Below are positions 13,143 to 14,469 of a stretch of 14,469 bases of DNA, in pieces; position 1 is the first letter of the stretch; every line of letters begins with the position of its first letter. A program made the translations under genes and the position numbers. Below the pieces are notes generated by a model. That model was not told where the DNA came from. It did no database searches and saw nothing but the letters and a program-made list of their open reading frames with translations. Origin of the DNA: Candidatus Methanophagales archaeon (lineage in GTDB: Archaea; Halobacteriota; Syntropharchaeia; Alkanophagales; Methanospirareceae); NCBI GenBank assembly GCA_014061035.1, contig JACGMN010000092.1:1-14469 (forward strand), written 5' to 3'.

Positions 13143-13225
13143 GCGAGGGGCGTGATTCGAACACGCGGACTCCTACGAGACAGGGTCCTAAGCCCTGCGC
13201 CTTTTCCTAGCTCAGCAACCCCCGC
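13143..13225 (-). tRNA. tRNA-Leu with anticodon UAG
   Basis: An 83-base class II tRNA read on the minus strand. The acceptor arms GCGGGGG and CCCTCGC pair over 7 positions with one G-U. The anticodon stem CAGGG/CCCTG holds the loop CTTAGGA, giving anticodon UAG (bases 13190-13188), which reads CUA and, depending on modification, other CUN leucine codons. The variable arm is long (TCTCGTAGGAG), as in leucine tRNAs. The T arm is GCGTG-TTCGAAT-CACGC. The 3' CCA is not encoded. No intron is seen. It would be a substrate of the LeuRS encoded elsewhere in this window. It lies downstream of the ArsR-like gene on the same strand. Confidence 0.95.
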
Positions 13226-13254
13226 TTACCTTATTACAACTTACCTTATTACAA
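13225..13254. repeat. Perfect 15-base tandem duplication filling the gap between tRNA-Leu and the ArsR-like gene
   Basis: cttaccttattacaa is present twice without mismatch (13225-13239, 13240-13254). The pair occupies the whole gap: its first base is the 5' base of the tRNA gene and it ends directly before the stop codon of the ArsR-like gene. On the sense strand each copy reads ttgtaataaggtaag, an AT-rich tract that could act in tRNA transcription or processing. Confidence 0.9.
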
Positions 13255-13788
13255 TTACGATTTTCTGTTTTTAGATTTAGATTTCTGATCCTGTTCAGGC
13301 ATCTTTACCCGTACCCGCTTTTTAAGAACTGGAACTAACCGTTTTATCTCTATCTCCACTCCTTCTTCCATCGTATACTCGTTGATCGGCACATCAGGGG
13401 TTTTTCCATTCACTTCATACATATAAAACCCATCTTCACCGTTTATTGAAGCAATGAACTCCTTATCACCTATTCGCTTTATTTCTATCCCGGCAACGTC
13501 CTTCAACGCTTCTAATATGCTTGTTCCTTTCCGTGCTTCTACATCGAAATCTTCGCTAAACATTTCCAGCGTTTCATACAACTTCTCCTTATTCGCCATT
13601 AAGACATGCGTTTTACCGAATATCTCGCGGGTCACCAGTTCTTCGCGCTCCAAAATTTTTACGTGCTTCGCGGCAACGGGTACGGATATATTTAGAGCTT
13701 TTGCCAGCCCTGATACGTGATAATTAGTCTTCATCAGAAGCTTCATCATCCTTACCCGCGTCGTACTAGCCAGCGCTTTGAATATCAT
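13255..13788 (-). CDS. ArsR-like winged-helix regulator with a C-terminal DUF4430-like domain
   Basis: The product has 177 residues. Residues 1-75 form an ArsR-type winged helix: FKALASTTRVRMMKLLMK, then the recognition region NISVPVAAKHVKILEREELV and a wing ending near TREIFGKTHVL. After a helical linker, residues 104-150 look like the DUF4430/transcobalamin-like beta-grasp fold (INGEDGFYMYEVNGKTPDVP, then NEYTMEEGVEIEI); this comes from pattern memory and is moderately sure. No Cys is present, so a classic thiol metal site is unlikely. The tail is basic and repetitive (DQKSKSKNRKS). I infer a DNA-binding repressor or activator with a ligand or partner domain. ATG 13788 is the only ATG after the in-frame stop at 13804-13806. 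It is divergent from the FmdE-family gene (102-base gap) and lies upstream of the tRNA. Confidence 0.82.
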   Translation of the reverse strand: MIFKALASTTRVRMMKLLMKTNYHVSGLAKALNISVPVAAKHVKILEREELVTREIFGKTHVLMANKEKLYETLEMFSEDFDVEARKGTSILEALKDVAGIEIKRIGDKEFIASINGEDGFYMYEVNGKTPDVPINEYTMEEGVEIEIKRLVPVLKKRVRVKMPEQDQKSKSKNRKS

Positions 13789-13890
13789 CTTCGCGTAACC
13801 TTTTCACACTCTAATCTATTTGACTTAGCATTATAACCTGATAAGATACAAATATATTTTGTAAGAGTAAATTAGAAGGTGGTGAAAAAG
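13789..13890. promoter_or_regulatory. Divergent control region with a palindrome over a TATA-like box
   Basis: The inverted repeat tacaaa-tatat-tttgta (13847-13863) covers the best plus-strand TATA-like element (aaatatattt), about 30-40 bases before the FmdE-family ATG. On the minus strand ttataatg (about 13829-13836) is 41-48 bases before the ArsR-like start. A palindrome over the core promoter is what one expects of an operator, and the neighbouring ArsR-like protein is the obvious candidate binder; that link is inference. The Shine-Dalgarno-like aaggtggtg (13877-13885) precedes the plus-strand start. Confidence 0.5.
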
Positions 13891-14469
13891 ATGTGTATGG
13901 AAAAAAGCGCGTCAGCGTTAGAGAAGGCTGTCGAGTTTCACGGGCACCTGTGTCCGCCCGTAGTTTTTGGGGTGCGGGCATCTGAGCTAGGATTAGAGCA
14001 ACTACGAGCTGAAAGACCGGAGGATAAAGAGATAGTTGCTATCGTCGAGAATGACTCGTGCATGGTTGATGCTATTCAGTCAGCCAGCGGCTGCACTCTC
14101 GGTAAGGGAAATCTGATCCTTAAAAACTGCGGGAAGATGGCGGTTACTTTTATTAACCGTGCAACCGGAGATGCTATCCGTCTAATGGTAAAGGAGAAGG
14201 TACAGGAGGATTTGATGAATTCTGATCTCATCAGGGCAAAAAGAGAAGGGCATCTTCCACATGTGGAGGTGATGAAGATCGCTAAAGAAATCTCGCAGCA
14301 AATGATTGAGCTCTCCGGAGATGCGTTATTTGATATTAAAAGAGTTCGCCAAGAAGCGCCCAGATGTGCACGGATATTCCGATCGGTACGGTGTTCTGTA
14401 TGTGGAGAATATTTCGGTGAGGCATTTGGAAGGGTAAAAGAGGGAAAAATAGTCTGTATTCCGTGTTTT
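13891..14469 (+). CDS. FmdE-family protein with C-terminal Cys4 zinc finger (cut by window edge)
   Basis: Member of the family named after subunit E of molybdenum formylmethanofuran dehydrogenase. Many archaeal paralogues are not proven subunits of that enzyme, so a role in methanofuran chemistry is only possible here. Visible: the N-terminal metal-site motif FHGHLCP (16-22), the core NDSCMVDAIQSASGCTLGKGN (54-74) with NCGK after it, a helical segment, then a zinc-binding finger with C168, C171, C189 and C192. In typical members CPG follows the histidines; here it is CPP. 193 codons are in the window and the stop lies beyond it. I chose ATG 13891 because aaggtggtg sits 5 bases before it; ATG 13897 is possible. 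It is divergent from the ArsR-like regulator. Confidence 0.9.
   Translation, partial: MCMEKSASALEKAVEFHGHLCPPVVFGVRASELGLEQLRAERPEDKEIVAIVENDSCMVDAIQSASGCTLGKGNLILKNCGKMAVTFINRATGDAIRLMVKEKVQEDLMNSDLIRAKREGHLPHVEVMKIAKEISQQMIELSGDALFDIKRVRQEAPRCARIFRSVRCSVCGEYFGEAFGRVKEGKIVCIPCF

Noticed and set aside
13143..13225. Functional clustering of tRNA-Leu with leuS
   Set aside because: They are about 8 kb apart with unrelated genes between, on separate transcription units; co-occurrence in one window is probably chance.

Overview
The window looks like a piece of archaeal chromosome. The evidence is an archaeal-type leucyl-tRNA synthetase, an archaeal IdsA-type prenyl synthase for ether lipids, a member of the archaea-specific cro/C1-type HTH regulator family, an Lhr helicase with a C-terminal zinc ribbon, an FmdE-family protein, a class II tRNA-Leu without an encoded CCA, and TATA-like boxes placed for leaderless or short-leader transcription. 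The gene set and the many simple repeats recall uncultured methane- or alkane-oxidising Euryarchaeota (ANME-1/Syntrophoarchaeia-like). That placement is an inference from memory and not a database result.

Layout: 1-1734 (-) is a phosphomannomutase/phosphoglucomutase cut by the left edge. 1735-2148 is a repeat-rich gap. 2149-5229 (-) is leuS. A 42-base divergent promoter region separates it from argF at 5272-6225 (+). Then come idsA at 6284-7411 (+) and, 18 bases later, an HTH regulator at 7430-8434 (+). A repeat-filled gap leads to lhr, ending at 11575 (+). A TrkH potassium transporter at 11550-12998 (+) overlaps the lhr end and has its own Shine-Dalgarno sequence. A 17-unit heptamer array follows, then tRNA-Leu(UAG) at 13143-13225 (-), an ArsR-like regulator with an unusual C-terminal domain at 13255-13788 (-), and a divergent FmdE-family gene from 13891 (+) running off the right edge.

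The genes are mostly unrelated housekeeping functions: sugar phosphates, tRNA charging, arginine synthesis, isoprenoid lipids, nucleic acid remodelling and K+ uptake. Likely transcription units are idsA-HTH, lhr-trkH, and ArsR-like regulator-tRNA. The ArsR-like/FmdE pair shares a divergent control region containing a palindrome. I see no insertion sequence, CRISPR array, prophage or toxin-antitoxin module.

The most striking signal is repeat structure. Intergenic gaps carry tandem arrays with a strict 7-base period, and these can be read as variants of one degenerate unit, roughly N-G-G-N-T-(C/A/T)-(A/T). Protein-coding genes instead carry tandem repeats with a 6-base period that preserve frame and encode alternating dipeptides (DA, DQ, GA, DR/DK, KS, VP). 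In the HTH-lhr gap the heptamer arrays face each other and form a 26-base inverted repeat (23 matches) ending at the lhr start. Downstream of stop codons the arrays show the GG-rich strand in the sense direction; upstream of starts they show the complement.
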